Origin: JAVBNT01 sp031551355
GTDB taxonomy: Bacteria > Vulcanimicrobiota > CADAWZ01
Assembly: GCA_031551355.1 (NCBI GenBank)
Contig: JAVBNT010000006.1
Span: forward strand, 193,291 to 257,290
Length of the DNA stretch: 64,000 nucleotides
Direction: 5' to 3'
A model generated the notes under the pieces. That model saw only the letters and a program-made list of their open reading frames with translations. It was not told the DNA's origin and did no database searches. The translations under genes and the position numbers were made by a program. This document shows positions 8,613-18,605 of the stretch, in pieces. Numbering within the stretch: the first letter of the stretch is position 1; the number at the start of each line of letters is the position of its first letter.

Positions 8613-11600
8613 TCAAAACCGCCTTCTGGCCTGGATCCATAAATAAGTATCGCCCAGTGAGCCCTGCGACACTCTCACCAGCATCCCTCTTGAAAAACGG
8701 TATTCGATACCCCATAAATTTTCAAGCTGTCCCTGAGGAGTGGTTGCATACTCATACGTCAGTAAAAATCTGTCTTTTGCATCAAGAGACTTCGCCAGAC
8801 GGACGGACATAGCACCTCCGTTGCGGAATTCAACGGAAACATCCGTAAGGCCGAAAGTGCGGCCAAGCTGATTGAGAATAGGGCGCATAACGCTAAACTC
8901 AAGCATGCTGTTCAATGCAATGTCATTTACAGCTCCGGCAAGCGCAAGATCCATTCCCACTGCCCTACTCTTATCGGAATAAATCATATTGCTGTTAAGA
9001 ACTCCGCTGGCATTGGCTGTCGCCGAAAGAGGCAAATCAGAGTCAATCTTTATGTTCGGTTTATTTGCCGGACCGGTTATTGCAAGGTTTGCCGCATATT
9101 CTCCGAATCTGGCATCTCCGGAAATAACTATGTTAGGAATCATCCCCAGTCCGTCAAACCTGAGTCTGCCGTAATAAAGCTTGAAAGGAGTCGAAACGAT
9201 AGGAATAACAATACTTCCTTTTGAAAGCAGGATATCACCTTTTATCAGCGGCTCGTCAAGGACTCCGGAAAAAGCCAGATTACCTTGAGCCTGGACCTGA
9301 GAACCCATAAATGTCGCCCATACATCATTCTGAACAGCCAAAGACATATCAAGAGCAGTTCCTCTGAAAAACTCAGGAACAGCATCTCTGAAAGTTCCTA
9401 CCTTTCCCGATTTGGACGTAAACATTGCCGGAGAAAAGTTAAGTATGGAGTTTTTTACGGAAGTAGTCCCGGAAAGCTTCTTTCCTTCCTCATTAACGAC
9501 AAAAGCACTGTCACAGTCAACAATCCCGGAAAAAAGCGTTTTTGCCGTAATCTGCAGATCTTTGCCTTTCAGCGAAAGATCCATTGATTTAAGCCCCATT
9601 TTTTCAAAATCGATAGTACCGCCCAAAGTAAACGACCCGGGCCCCATCGAACCGGAAACATTCTTTATGGATATGGTTTGATCTTTAAACAATACTTCGG
9701 CATTAATCGATTTAATCGGATTTTTCAAATATGAAGGTGTAACGACACCATCCTTGACAACAACTTTGCCGCTTATGGCTATATCGGGAAACATTCCCGT
9801 GATATCACAGTCGCCCAGCAAAGCAACACTGCTCTCTTTTTCTATCGGCAAAAACAGTGAGAGAATATTAAAGTTCTTGGCACTGAAATCGGATCTCAGC
9901 ATCACGGCGTCGGTAATTTTGAAAAATCCGCCGTCCATGGAATAAGGAACCATACCCGACAGTCTTACTCTCTGGTTGGCATCTTCCGCTGAAACCAGCA
10001 TTTTCAGAAGGCTTCCGTGTTCCGTTTTAAAACCTCCCTTAACAACACCGATAGAGGCTTCTCCGAGTTTGGCATCGGCGATTGAATACCTGCACGAAAT
10101 ATCAGGATAAGGCAGTTCGCCGACTACGGCTCCCGACAGATTGCATTTTCCGGCCAGTGAGAACTTTGCCGGCAAATGTAAAAAAGGCGAAATCAATGCC
10201 AGATCAAAATCCTTACTCTCCATTATCACCTTATCTCCGCCAATGCCGTCCATTTCTCCGGAAATATTCAAACTGCCGCCGGGAATTGACATATCGACAA
10301 GAATATCGGTCAAAAATGTATTCTTTTTCTCCAGATTGAAAATAAATTTATGAATTGGCATACCTGAGAACATACCGCCGGTAACCTCAAAGCCGATCTT
10401 TGCCGTAGAATCATGACCTTTGGCGGAAATTGAAAAATCGCCGTTTATTTCACCGCTGTAAGAATCGCTTTCTTTGAGAGTTGCCAGTGACATCAAAAAA
10501 GGCAAACTGCCGTTTTTGATAACCCCACTAATACCTACAGAATTAAATTCATTGGTTTTATTTTTGCCAAAACCAAGCATAGTAGACTGTAAAGCAGGCA
10601 GATCTTTTAAATCAAGGCTGCCGTTTAAAGAATAAACTTCACTGGCTCTGCTGATCCGGCACTCGCTGATATCAAGCACAGAACCTTTCAGGGAAAACAG
10701 TGCCTGGATACTGTCAAGACCGTGTCCCAAAAGATTGATACTGCCGGTTTTGAAAGATGCCGAAACGACCGGGTTCGATGTCTTTCCCGAAACTCTGATG
10801 ATAAGATCCATATAACCGTTTGATTTACCGATCCATTTATGGAGAAAATCTATCGCATCACAGGGAATATCGGCAGTTGCAAAAGTAAGGTCCATCGTTC
10901 CGTCGGAGGCGATAGAACCGCTGCCTCTGAATTCTCCTTCGTCAAGCGTTATTGTAAAATCGTTAAGATAAAGCGTACTTTCAACAGTAGAAACGGTGGC
11001 CGCCACACTTTTTATCTTCTGACCGGCAATCATACATTCGCCGATATTCAAAGTTCCGTTCAAAACAGGTTTGCGCAGCGTCCCGGCAACATCTACATTG
11101 CCGCTGAATCGTCCTGAAACCGGGATATTGGAAAACGGAGAAAAGGCGATAAGCCGTTCCAGACCGGCATCTGATGCGGAAATTTTTATATTCAAAGGAG
11201 AATCCGGAGAAAAACCGGCACTGCCGTAACCGGAATAAACGCCGCTGCCGATACTAAGATTGAAGTTTTTCCAGGCTATCTGCGTCGGATCAAGACTGAA
11301 CAATGAATTGAATGTAAGCTTCTCATTCATCCATACTCCATCGGGAATCTCGAAAAAACCTTTTACCATCGGCTTTCCCGAAACCATGCTGATATCACCC
11401 TCAAACCCGGCCACCGCCTGGAAATTATGCCACTTATCCATCGGCAGAAAGGATTTCACATCAACACCGCAGATGGGAGCAATATTCAGTGAACAGAGAA
11501 TATAGTTAAGATCAAGATTATTGGCCGCCGTATGCAGCTTGAAGTCCTTACTTGCCGGATTCGCCGTGCCTTTAACATGCAGACTTCCCCTGTCTCCGGA

Positions 11601-13874
11601 AAAAGTCAATGATTTCAGGCTTACCAAAGATTTGGAAACAGTTGCATCCGCATAAAACCAGGAGACAGGGATACCGGAAACAAACATATCCCTGAAATCA
11701 GCGTATCCGGAAACATTCATTGCATTGAGATCACCGTTTAAAAGAAATTGACCTTCCTTTACCCCTCCGCTTACGACCGAAAACGGACTTGTTTTAGACG
11801 GCTTTATATCAAGATTATTGATTGTTGCATAAGAGATTATTCCGGGAACAGCATCAGCAGATAAAAAACCGCGCGAAAAAACCGAGGATTTTCCTGATGA
11901 GAGCAGGGCGTCCCAGAAGTATCCCATATCGCCGCCTCCCTCAACGCAACCTACAAGTTCCGAAGAAGAACCGACAAAAGGCAGGTCTGCCATTTTGGGA
12001 ATCTTTGCCAGTTTTGAAGCGTCGATACCGGAAAGTTCAAAGTCAACATTAACTCCCGGTTTTTTAGCAATCAGAGCCGAACCGGAGGCGGCAAGAGAAA
12101 GTCCCGATTCAGAGCGGCCTTTGGCACTGAATCTTACGAAATCCTTATCGGCCGCCAAAGGCACATCAAGCGTATTAAATTTCAGTCCCGACATGCTGAG
12201 GTCATCAAACATAAGGTTACCGACCGCCACAGGGGAAGATGCCGAGCCCATCAACGCAAGTCCTCCGGATACACTGCCTGCTATTTCACTGTTAATCTCC
12301 GGTATTGCATAATTATTTGCGGCAACCGACATCTGGATCGCTCCGTTGGAAAGATCATACACGGCGTCTCCGCCAATATATCCCGAAGATTTGGCAAGCC
12401 TGGCGTCAGAAATGAACAGGGTTTTCTTATTGTAGAGAAAATCCGCACTTGTGGCTCCCAGATTCATCTTTTGCACGGCAACGCTGTCCATTCTCGCATT
12501 TCCAAAAACAACAGGATCTTTGATTGTTCCCAAAATGTTAAAATCACAGTAACCCGAACCTAAAGATAAATCCTTAACTATCCGGGGTGGAACTCCGGAA
12601 GCCTTTACATTCAAAAGAAGTTTCTGGGTTTCCGGCAAAATCCACCCAGATGCACTCAAAGAGCCGGAATCAAATAACAGCCGGGAATTTTTAACCTCCA
12701 CATGTTTTTTGGATGCCGCAGCGGAAATGTTCCCGCTGAGAATATCGGTTCCGTTAAAAAATCCGTTATTCAGCGACAACAAGCAATCAAGTCTCGGATC
12801 CGCTATGGAGCCTTCCGCAGAAAATTTACCGGATAAAAATCCTTCAAGCTCGAATTCAGTATTCAGCCGCTCTTTAACAGCCGGCAGTTTGGCGATCCTG
12901 TTTAAAGACAAATTATCAAATTCAAAACTTACCGACAGATGGGGAGATTTAAAATTATAAATCTCTCCCCGGGACGAAAATTTTGCCCCCATCAGTGTTC
13001 CGGAAAATGAATCAATCTTTACGGCACCCGGATTAGCGGAAACTTCCGCTTTCAAATCAGTTACTGCCGACGGCACCATGGGAATTTTCACAGAGCCCCT
13101 GTCAAGCTTAAAAACAATTTCCGCAAAGATCAATTCCGGCAGATCATAAAAATTAGATGCCGAGCCTTTGGCAATAAAAGACACCGAAGATTCGCCGGCA
13201 ACATATTTAACCCCGTAAGAGGAGGCCAGCATCTCAACCCATGGAGCCAAATTGAAATTGTCGGAGCCGCCGCGTAAATCGATAAACGGGGACTTAAAAG
13301 AGAATTTACCGTCAGCCGACCATTTATTGGCTGCCGGCAGTGATTCCTTTGCCCTGAAATGCAGCTCATACACACCGTTTTTCGCACATACCGCATCAAA
13401 AGCCACGTCTTTAATCTCAACTTCAATACGCTGTTTCAGGCTTTTATCAATAAAATGTATTTTGCCGCCGGACAGTTTTATCTTTGAAGAAAACCTGTCC
13501 AGCTTAACCGGAGGGCGCCCGGACGGCTTTAGAAGCGTGAGGATATTTATTTTACCGGCAGAGCTGCGCTTTATATAAAGCTCAGGTGAATCAATGACAA
13601 TACTTTCGATGCCGGAAAGGGCATTAAAAATAATTTTCAGAGGATTTATTTTAACTTTAAGTTTTTTCAGATAAAGCAGTTTATTACCCGAGGAATCATA
13701 AACGGAGACGTTAGAGGCACTAAACGAAAAAGGATTAACAGATGTCTTTTCACTGTAATATTTGCCGTTGATACTTTTATTGATTGAAGACGAAATTAAA
13801 AGCGGAGCCGCAATAAACGCCGCCGAAAGCAATAATACCGCTATAATAAAAAACGATATAAAAAACCTTCTCAT
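8613..13874 (-). CDS. tamB: TamB-like translocation and assembly module protein
   Basis: This 1753-residue protein has an N-terminal signal anchor (FFISFFIIAVLLLSAAFIAA), AsmA-like sequence, and a very long stretch of repeated beta-strands typical of groove-forming lipid-transport bridges. The C-terminal domain matches the TamB/DUF490 pattern: VSTPFKLYYGRLRFDGLGMI, NIVISGDARFGEYAANL, then a final strand-rich part ending WIQARRRF. TamB spans the periplasm and is implicated in moving phospholipid and assembling outer-membrane proteins. No TamA/BamA partner lies beside it here. The start is 7 bp downstream of mreB, so it ends the atp-murA-mreB run. Its presence is one of the best signs of an outer membrane. 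Confidence 0.85.
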   Translation of the reverse strand: MRRFFISFFIIAVLLLSAAFIAAPLLISSSINKSINGKYYSEKTSVNPFSFSASNVSVYDSSGNKLLYLKKLKVKINPLKIIFNALSGIESIVIDSPELYIKRSSAGKINILTLLKPSGRPPVKLDRFSSKIKLSGGKIHFIDKSLKQRIEVEIKDVAFDAVCAKNGVYELHFRAKESLPAANKWSADGKFSFKSPFIDLRGGSDNFNLAPWVEMLASSYGVKYVAGESSVSFIAKGSASNFYDLPELIFAEIVFKLDRGSVKIPMVPSAVTDLKAEVSANPGAVKIDSFSGTLMGAKFSSRGEIYNFKSPHLSVSFEFDNLSLNRIAKLPAVKERLNTEFELEGFLSGKFSAEGSIADPRLDCLLSLNNGFFNGTDILSGNISAAASKKHVEVKNSRLLFDSGSLSASGWILPETQKLLLNVKASGVPPRIVKDLSLGSGYCDFNILGTIKDPVVFGNARMDSVAVQKMNLGATSADFLYNKKTLFISDARLAKSSGYIGGDAVYDLSNGAIQMSVAANNYAIPEINSEIAGSVSGGLALMGSASSPVAVGNLMFDDLSMSGLKFNTLDVPLAADKDFVRFSAKGRSESGLSLAASGSALIAKKPGVNVDFELSGIDASKLAKIPKMADLPFVGSSSELVGCVEGGGDMGYFWDALLSSGKSSVFSRGFLSADAVPGIISYATINNLDIKPSKTSPFSVVSGGVKEGQFLLNGDLNAMNVSGYADFRDMFVSGIPVSWFYADATVSKSLVSLKSLTFSGDRGSLHVKGTANPASKDFKLHTAANNLDLNYILCSLNIAPICGVDVKSFLPMDKWHNFQAVAGFEGDISMVSGKPMVKGFFEIPDGVWMNEKLTFNSLFSLDPTQIAWKNFNLSIGSGVYSGYGSAGFSPDSPLNIKISASDAGLERLIAFSPFSNIPVSGRFSGNVDVAGTLRKPVLNGTLNIGECMIAGQKIKSVAATVSTVESTLYLNDFTITLDEGEFRGSGSIASDGTMDLTFATADIPCDAIDFLHKWIGKSNGYMDLIIRVSGKTSNPVVSASFKTGSINLLGHGLDSIQALFSLKGSVLDISECRISRASEVYSLNGSLDLKDLPALQSTMLGFGKNKTNEFNSVGISGVIKNGSLPFLMSLATLKESDSYSGEINGDFSISAKGHDSTAKIGFEVTGGMFSGMPIHKFIFNLEKKNTFLTDILVDMSIPGGSLNISGEMDGIGGDKVIMESKDFDLALISPFLHLPAKFSLAGKCNLSGAVVGELPYPDISCRYSIADAKLGEASIGVVKGGFKTEHGSLLKMLVSAEDANQRVRLSGMVPYSMDGGFFKITDAVMLRSDFSAKNFNILSLFLPIEKESSVALLGDCDITGMFPDIAISGKVVVKDGVVTPSYLKNPIKSINAEVLFKDQTISIKNVSGSMGPGSFTLGGTIDFEKMGLKSMDLSLKGKDLQITAKTLFSGIVDCDSAFVVNEEGKKLSGTTSVKNSILNFSPAMFTSKSGKVGTFRDAVPEFFRGTALDMSLAVQNDVWATFMGSQVQAQGNLAFSGVLDEPLIKGDILLSKGSIVIPIVSTPFKLYYGRLRFDGLGMIPNIVISGDARFGEYAANLAITGPANKPNIKIDSDLPLSATANASGVLNSNMIYSDKSRAVGMDLALAGAVNDIALNSMLEFSVMRPILNQLGRTFGLTDVSVEFRNGGAMSVRLAKSLDAKDRFLLTYEYATTPQGQLENLWGIEYRFSRGMLVRVSQGSLGDTYLWIQARRRF

Positions 13875-13881
13875 AATTTAC

Positions 13882-14865
13882 CTATGTATTAAACATAGCG
13901 CCTCTCCTCGCAACAATCCCGGTTCCCAGCGCAACACATGCAAGCGGATCGTCCGCAATGCGCACAGGGACGCCGACGGCAAGAGCAATCAATCTGTCCA
14001 GCCCATCCAGCAATGCACCGCCGCCGGTCAAAACAATGCCGCGATCATAAATATCACCGGCCAACTCAGGCGGAGTGTTTTCCAAAACCTTTCTCAGCGA
14101 CTCAAGTATAGTCCCGAGAGGTTCTTCCAGTGCCTGCGCAATATCATATTCGGTTATTTTAACTGTCGCCGGAAGACCGTTGATAAGATCCCTTCCGCGC
14201 AGTTCCGTAAATTTCTGCCTGTTTTTAGGATAAGCACTGCCGACAAGTATCTTAAGATCTTCAGCAGCCCGCTCACCGATCATCAGATTATAGTTTTTTC
14301 TTATATACCTGATGATTGCATCGTCTATTTTATTTCCGGCCACTTTTACCGAATCGCTGACAACAATTCCTCCAAGCGAAATAACGGCAATATCAGTCGT
14401 GCCGCCGCCAATATCGATAATCATATTCCCCACAGGCTGCTCAACGTCTATGCCGGCTCCAAGTGCGGCGGCCATCGGCTCCTCTATCAAAGCCGCTCTT
14501 TTGGCACCGGCGGAGAGAGAGGCCTCTATAACGGCCCTTCTTTCAACACTGGTTACCTCAGCCGGCACACAAACAACTACGGACGGACGGGAAATTTTTA
14601 TTCCCCTGCTGCGGACACGGTTGATAAAATACTTAAGCATTACCTCGGTAATTTCATAATCGGCAATAACTCCGTCGCGTATAGGTCTGATGGCAACAAT
14701 ATTTGCCGGAGTCTTTCCCAGCATCTGCCGGGCCTGTTCGCCTACAGCAACAACTTTTTCGGTATTGCGGTCAATAGCAACAACAGAAGGTTCGGATAAA
14801 ACAATACCGCGCCCCTCTATAAAAACAAGTACAGAGGCTGTTCCAAGATCAATTCCAAGAATCAT
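13882..14865 (-). CDS. mreB: MreB/Mbl-family actin-like cell shape protein
   Basis: This 327-residue actin-fold ATPase was taken from the ATG at 14865, which has GGAGGG five bases upstream; a longer reading adds 18 residues without a site. Phosphate 1 motif LGIDLGTASVLVF lies at the N-terminus, followed by IIDIGGGTTDIAVISLGG and GIVLTGGGALLDGLDRLI. MreB filaments guide lateral wall synthesis in rod-shaped cells. The start lies inside the last codons of murA (17-bp overlap), so wall precursor synthesis and shape control are translationally linked. The position after murA is where Bacillus carries mbl, so it may be the Mbl branch. mreC and mreD are absent. Confidence 0.92.
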   Translation of the reverse strand: MILGIDLGTASVLVFIEGRGIVLSEPSVVAIDRNTEKVVAVGEQARQMLGKTPANIVAIRPIRDGVIADYEITEVMLKYFINRVRSRGIKISRPSVVVCVPAEVTSVERRAVIEASLSAGAKRAALIEEPMAAALGAGIDVEQPVGNMIIDIGGGTTDIAVISLGGIVVSDSVKVAGNKIDDAIIRYIRKNYNLMIGERAAEDLKILVGSAYPKNRQKFTELRGRDLINGLPATVKITEYDIAQALEEPLGTILESLRKVLENTPPELAGDIYDRGIVLTGGGALLDGLDRLIALAVGVPVRIADDPLACVALGTGIVARRGAMFNT

Positions 14866-16111
14866 TAACCCTCCGGATATCAGCTCCAATAGAGGAAAGA
14901 ACCCTCTCGATCTCTTCATGCCCCCGGTCTATAAATTCCAGTCCGGTGATAACGGATTCTCCTTCAGCAACAAGGCAGGCAAGTATCAGCGCACCGCCGG
15001 CTCTTATATCATGAGCTTTAACAGGAGCTCCCGACAACTTGGAAACCCCTCTGATAATACACGTACGGTCGGATATAGACATATCCGCACCCAATCTCCG
15101 AAGCTCGTCAACATACATATAGCGCCGGTCAAAAATAGTTTCAACGACAACGCTTGTTCCTTTGGCAACCGCGGCAAGAGACGCGGCTATCGGCTGCAGG
15201 TCGGTAGGAAAACCGGGGTGCGGGGCTGATGAAACTTCTATCGGACGTATCGGCTGAGAATGCAGTGTTACATAATCGGAACCAACCGTCAGTATCTGTC
15301 CAGCCGCTTCCATTTTGGCTATAAATGCCTCAAGAAAATCAGGCCTGGTCCTTAATACGGTAACTTCTCCTGCGGTTATGGCAGCCGAAGTCAGATACAA
15401 ACCGGTCAAAATCCGGTCAGGAATTATTTCATAAGAAGTACCGTGCAGCTCCTTTACACCTTCAACAGTGATAATACTGCTGCCGAAACCGGTTATCCTG
15501 GCCCCCATTTTATTCAAAAACATCGCCAAGTCAACAACTTCGGGCTCCATTGCCGCATTTTCAAGAACTGTTATTCCTTCTGCCAGCGTTGCCGCCATCA
15601 TAGCATTTTTAGTCGTGCCGACACTCGTTTTGGGAAAAGACAGCTTCCTGCCGTGCAGCGAAGACGCCCACGCCTTCACATAGCCATGTTCATAAACAAC
15701 ATGGGCTCCCAAATCCCTGAATGCGTCAATATGCATATTTACCGGCCTGCTGCCAAGGTTACATCCTCCGGGAAGAGGAACCTGCGCCTCACCGAATCTC
15801 GCGATCAGAGGACCGGTTATATCAAAGGAAGCGTTCATTTTGCCGACAAGTTCATAGGAAGGATTTACTTTGTCAATAGACGATGCATTGATCAGCATTT
15901 CACCTTTGCCTTCAAACTCCACATGAGCGCCAAGACTTCGCAAAATGTCAGCCATTATCCAAACGTCGCTTATATTGGGAATGCGCTTCAAAAAAACGTC
16001 ATCCTTCGTAAGAAGGCATGCCGCCATTATCGGAAGAGCCGCATTCTTAGCTCCTCCCGCTTCTATTTCCCCTTTAATGGGATTTCCGCCGTTTATCTTC
16101 AAATAAGGCAA
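14849..16111 (-). CDS. murA: UDP-N-acetylglucosamine 1-carboxyvinyltransferase
   Basis: This 420-residue enzyme adds enolpyruvate from PEP to UDP-GlcNAc, the first committed step of peptidoglycan synthesis. The start was set to the TTG at 16111 (MPYLKINGG) because GGAGG lies 9 bases upstream; the codon six residues earlier has no site. Lys22-Asn23 (GGAKNAALP) and the catalytic loop cysteine Cys117 (PLPGGCNLGSRPVNMHI) are in place. With Cys present, fosfomycin sensitivity would be expected. The segment usually KMRAS reads KMNASFD, so the arginine corresponding to E. coli Arg91 is Asn; see findings. Its 3' end overlaps mreB. Confidence 0.94.
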   Translation of the reverse strand: MPYLKINGGNPIKGEIEAGGAKNAALPIMAACLLTKDDVFLKRIPNISDVWIMADILRSLGAHVEFEGKGEMLINASSIDKVNPSYELVGKMNASFDITGPLIARFGEAQVPLPGGCNLGSRPVNMHIDAFRDLGAHVVYEHGYVKAWASSLHGRKLSFPKTSVGTTKNAMMAATLAEGITVLENAAMEPEVVDLAMFLNKMGARITGFGSSIITVEGVKELHGTSYEIIPDRILTGLYLTSAAITAGEVTVLRTRPDFLEAFIAKMEAAGQILTVGSDYVTLHSQPIRPIEVSSAPHPGFPTDLQPIAASLAAVAKGTSVVVETIFDRRYMYVDELRRLGADMSISDRTCIIRGVSKLSGAPVKAHDIRAGGALILACLVAEGESVITGLEFIDRGHEEIERVLSSIGADIRRVNDSWN

Positions 16112-16372
16112 AGTTACTGGCCTCCGCAAATATCAAATAGTATCATCAAACATTTTTTAGTTCTTTGAATTTTACGCATAGCATCAAATATTTTTATAAA
16201 AAAGTACGTTCCGTAAAAATGTATCCTATGCGGATTAAAATAAACATCCAATATAATATGATATCATCAAAACAGACGACACACAACAACAAATCGGTAA
16301 CAAAACAACAACATGTAGCAAAAAGGGCACGACAGAGCGCGCCCGGACAAATAGTCGAAAAAATTCATCCAA

Positions 16373-16786
16373 TTACAAATCGTGGCCATAGGTTTCGGCA
16401 ATATGTATGCAAACCTTGGCCCTAAGCATTTTTATATAGTCATCATCGGTATCGCTTACACCGCTGCGTCCGGAAATAGCTTCCGACGCTTCCGTAAAAA
16501 GTTTCTTAGCAAGATCAACGTCTATCTCCTCCGGACGGTAGGCAAAAGCCACAGCTACGGTTACAACATTGCCGGAAATAGAGACAAAACCTTCGGACAT
16601 CGCCCAGAGATGGCGTTCTTCACCGGCATTCAAACGGCATAACCCCGGACGGAGCATACCTATGAAAGGAGTATGGTTCGCCAGCACGCCGGTTTCGCCG
16701 TCCCATCCGGGCAAAAGCAGATAGTCCGCGTCTCCCGAGTAAACTTTTTCGTCCCTGGCTATTATGTCAACAACAAATTCCGACAA
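16373..16786 (-). CDS. atpC: F-type ATP synthase subunit epsilon
   Basis: This 137-residue epsilon subunit belongs to the central stalk and has the usual N-terminal beta-sandwich (VVDIIARDEKVYSGDADYLLLPG, GETGVLANHTPFIGMLRPG). The helical C-terminal part is DLAKKLFTEASEAISG. It couples rotation and can inhibit ATP hydrolysis. The start is a TTG at 16786 with GGAGG 9 bases upstream. Unusually it is not adjacent to atpD: a secreted-protein gene and about 690 bp of repeats lie between. A 261-bp gap without a clear gene separates it from murA. Confidence 0.9.
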   Translation of the reverse strand: MSEFVVDIIARDEKVYSGDADYLLLPGWDGETGVLANHTPFIGMLRPGLCRLNAGEERHLWAMSEGFVSISGNVVTVAVAFAYRPEEIDVDLAKKLFTEASEAISGRSGVSDTDDDYIKMLRAKVCIHIAETYGHDL

Positions 16787-16974
16787 ATGTACTCACCTCC
16801 AAAATCGCTGAAAAATGCGCGCGCAGTAATTCTAAGCTTATCTCCCGGCGCAATAATATTCCGCCCGTCTATACCTGTTTTAAACGATTTTACTTAAATA
16901 AAAACCAGCAGTTATTTAATCACGGACGCGCAATGCGCCCCCCTACGTAATCATAATTACACATAGCGTTGCCA

Positions 16975-18036
16975 TCATTTTTTGACGGCAACGCTTTTTG
17001 CTATACCGTCAAGCATTTTTTCATATTTGCTAAAAACGTTTTTAGGACAATATGCCTGAATAACAAAATTTTTACCCTTGTAAAGAAAAGAATAGCATAC
17101 CTGTATACAATCCTTGTCTTCAATCATTCCCCTTTTTATAGAACCGGCAGTTTTAAATTTTAGTCCTTTAATGTTACCGACATTAAAATCAGCATCGCTT
17201 ATATATTTATGATTATCTTCGCGGGCAACATGCTTCATACCGTCTATAAACAGTTTTCTCATGTTAGGGTCTTTTTTTCTCAGACCATCCTCAACTTGCT
17301 TCATTACCTCTGCGTTAGGGTCATTAGGCTTCGAGTCTTCAATAATTACCGTGACAAAGTCCGTTTCCGATTTGAAGAAAGTATATTGATCATCACCATC
17401 AAAATTACCATCAAAATTATCCGGCAGTTTAAAACTCCAGCCGCCTTTGGTTTTAGCCGGTTTCAAAGTTTTTGAAACCGCATACTGCGTGATCATATTA
17501 TTATCAACAACGATACTTCTAACGACACCGTCAAATATTTTTTCATATTTGCCGACAGATTTTTCCGGACATTTTGCCGTAATCATGATTGGAGAACCTT
17601 TATATACGCAGAGATACATCAATTCTATGACAGGTTTCTCTTTCTTTCCCGACAAACGCCCTTTCATTTTCAATCCCGGCTGACCATTGACGTCAAAATC
17701 AGAATCACTTATAAATTTATAAGACATATTTTGTTTTTTAAATTCTTCTTTTTTATTATTAATACATTCGGAAACAAGGCTTTTCTGGCTTTCCTTGCGG
17801 TCATATTTCATCAGCCAATACATTGACTTTAAAGGATGGTATTTACCGCCGGTCACCAATACAATACTGCTCTTGTCTTTTTCATTAGTAAAGGTGGAAG
17901 GGTCTTTAGGGGCTCTCTCAAATCCGTCGGGAATTGTAAATTTTGTCCAATAAACATCGACGGTTTTATCCGCGAATACCGGGCAGGAAATAATAAATGC
18001 TAAAACCAGTGCCATAACTATAGATGATAACCTCAT
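16975..18036 (-). CDS. secreted two-repeat protein, PsbP/DUF1795-like
   Basis: This 353-residue protein was taken from the ATG at 18036 with AAGGAG just upstream. It has a classic signal peptide (MRLSSIVMALVLAFIISCP, then VFADK). Two homologous halves of about 165 residues follow. Each has the pattern 'FTIPDGFERAP ... GLKMKGR ... YKGSPIMITAKCPEKSVGKY' and ends in 'FDGVVRSI' or 'LDGIAKSVAV'. Shorter single-domain relatives occur in this window at 44144, 60748 and 61492. The fold resembles PsbP/DUF1795 proteins of unknown function. It is an intruder between atpD and atpC, so a link to the ATP synthase is doubtful. Codon usage looks like its neighbours. Confidence 0.65.
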   Translation of the reverse strand: MRLSSIVMALVLAFIISCPVFADKTVDVYWTKFTIPDGFERAPKDPSTFTNEKDKSSIVLVTGGKYHPLKSMYWLMKYDRKESQKSLVSECINNKKEEFKKQNMSYKFISDSDFDVNGQPGLKMKGRLSGKKEKPVIELMYLCVYKGSPIMITAKCPEKSVGKYEKIFDGVVRSIVVDNNMITQYAVSKTLKPAKTKGGWSFKLPDNFDGNFDGDDQYTFFKSETDFVTVIIEDSKPNDPNAEVMKQVEDGLRKKDPNMRKLFIDGMKHVAREDNHKYISDADFNVGNIKGLKFKTAGSIKRGMIEDKDCIQVCYSFLYKGKNFVIQAYCPKNVFSKYEKMLDGIAKSVAVKK

Positions 18037-18119
18037 GAAAGCTCCTTTTGTTTTTTTAAAAAGCGGAATGAATTTCCGCCCTTGCAAGGATAAAATAACA
18101 ATTAAGTTCATATAAAACC

Positions 18120-18547
18120 AAAATCTGATTCGTTCAAACGGTTAGTCAGGCAAGGCAAATTCGGTTGAGACGAGTGAGGCGTAGATTCACTCAATGTCAT
18201 TAAGTTAGTATTTTTCATAGCCTATTTTGACATCTTCGGATCTCTCACAGAGGGCACAGAGGCCACGGAGGATAAATGCCAGTTAAAACCTCTCTGAGTT
18301 CTCTTCTTCTCTGTGAGAAACCATTCTTGAATTATGAAAAAAATTACGTGATTAATTCGCTCCACTCGTCATTGTGAGCCTGTAAGGCGTGCAATCCAGG
18401 CAATTATTTTTCTGGATTGCTTGTCGGCAGCCTCCTCGCAATGACGAAAATGGTAAAAATCGAGATTTAAAACCTTAACTTAATGACATTGAGATTCACT
18501 ACGCCGAACGAGCTAAACCGGATTTAACGCCGCATAACCAATTATTT
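18120..18547. repeat. palindromic repeat interrupted by a 300-bp MITE
   Basis: The left part (GATTCGTTCAAACGGTTAGT then CAGGCAAGGC...GTAGATTCACT) and the right part (ACGCCGAACGAGC...TTTAACGCCGCA...TTTTCAATGTTC) form one copy of the same palindromic family as 4318-4440 and 18606-18728. It is split by the insertion at 18192-18491. A truncated left end recurs at about 18546-18590. The 690-bp gap between atpD and the preceding secreted-protein gene holds no coding gene. Confidence 0.55.
18192..18491. mobile_element. 300-bp MITE-like element with 16-bp perfect TIRs and 9-bp target duplication
   Basis: The ends are perfect inverted repeats (CAATGTCATTAAGTTA and TAACTTAATGACATTG). The element is flanked on both sides by the same nine bases AGATTCACT (18183-18191 and 18492-18500), a textbook target-site duplication. 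It encodes no protein. The interior holds a CACAGAGGGCACAGAGGCCA motif and a GCAATCCAGG / CTGGATTGC hairpin. A diverged, shorter relative lies at 39751-39946 in the opposite orientation. Confidence 0.75.
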
Positions 18548-18605
18548 TCAATGTTCAAAAATCTGATTCGTTCAAACGGTTAGTCAGGCAAGGCAACTCA
18601 ACCGT

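Noticed and set aside
13762..14799. Plus-strand 345-codon frame opposite mreB and tamB
   Set aside because: mreB on the other strand is unmistakable, and this frame has basic, low-complexity sequence without motifs.
16165..16425. Small plus-strand gene between murA and atpC
   Set aside because: No ribosome site or motif; composition is random AT-rich and it overlaps the end of atpC.
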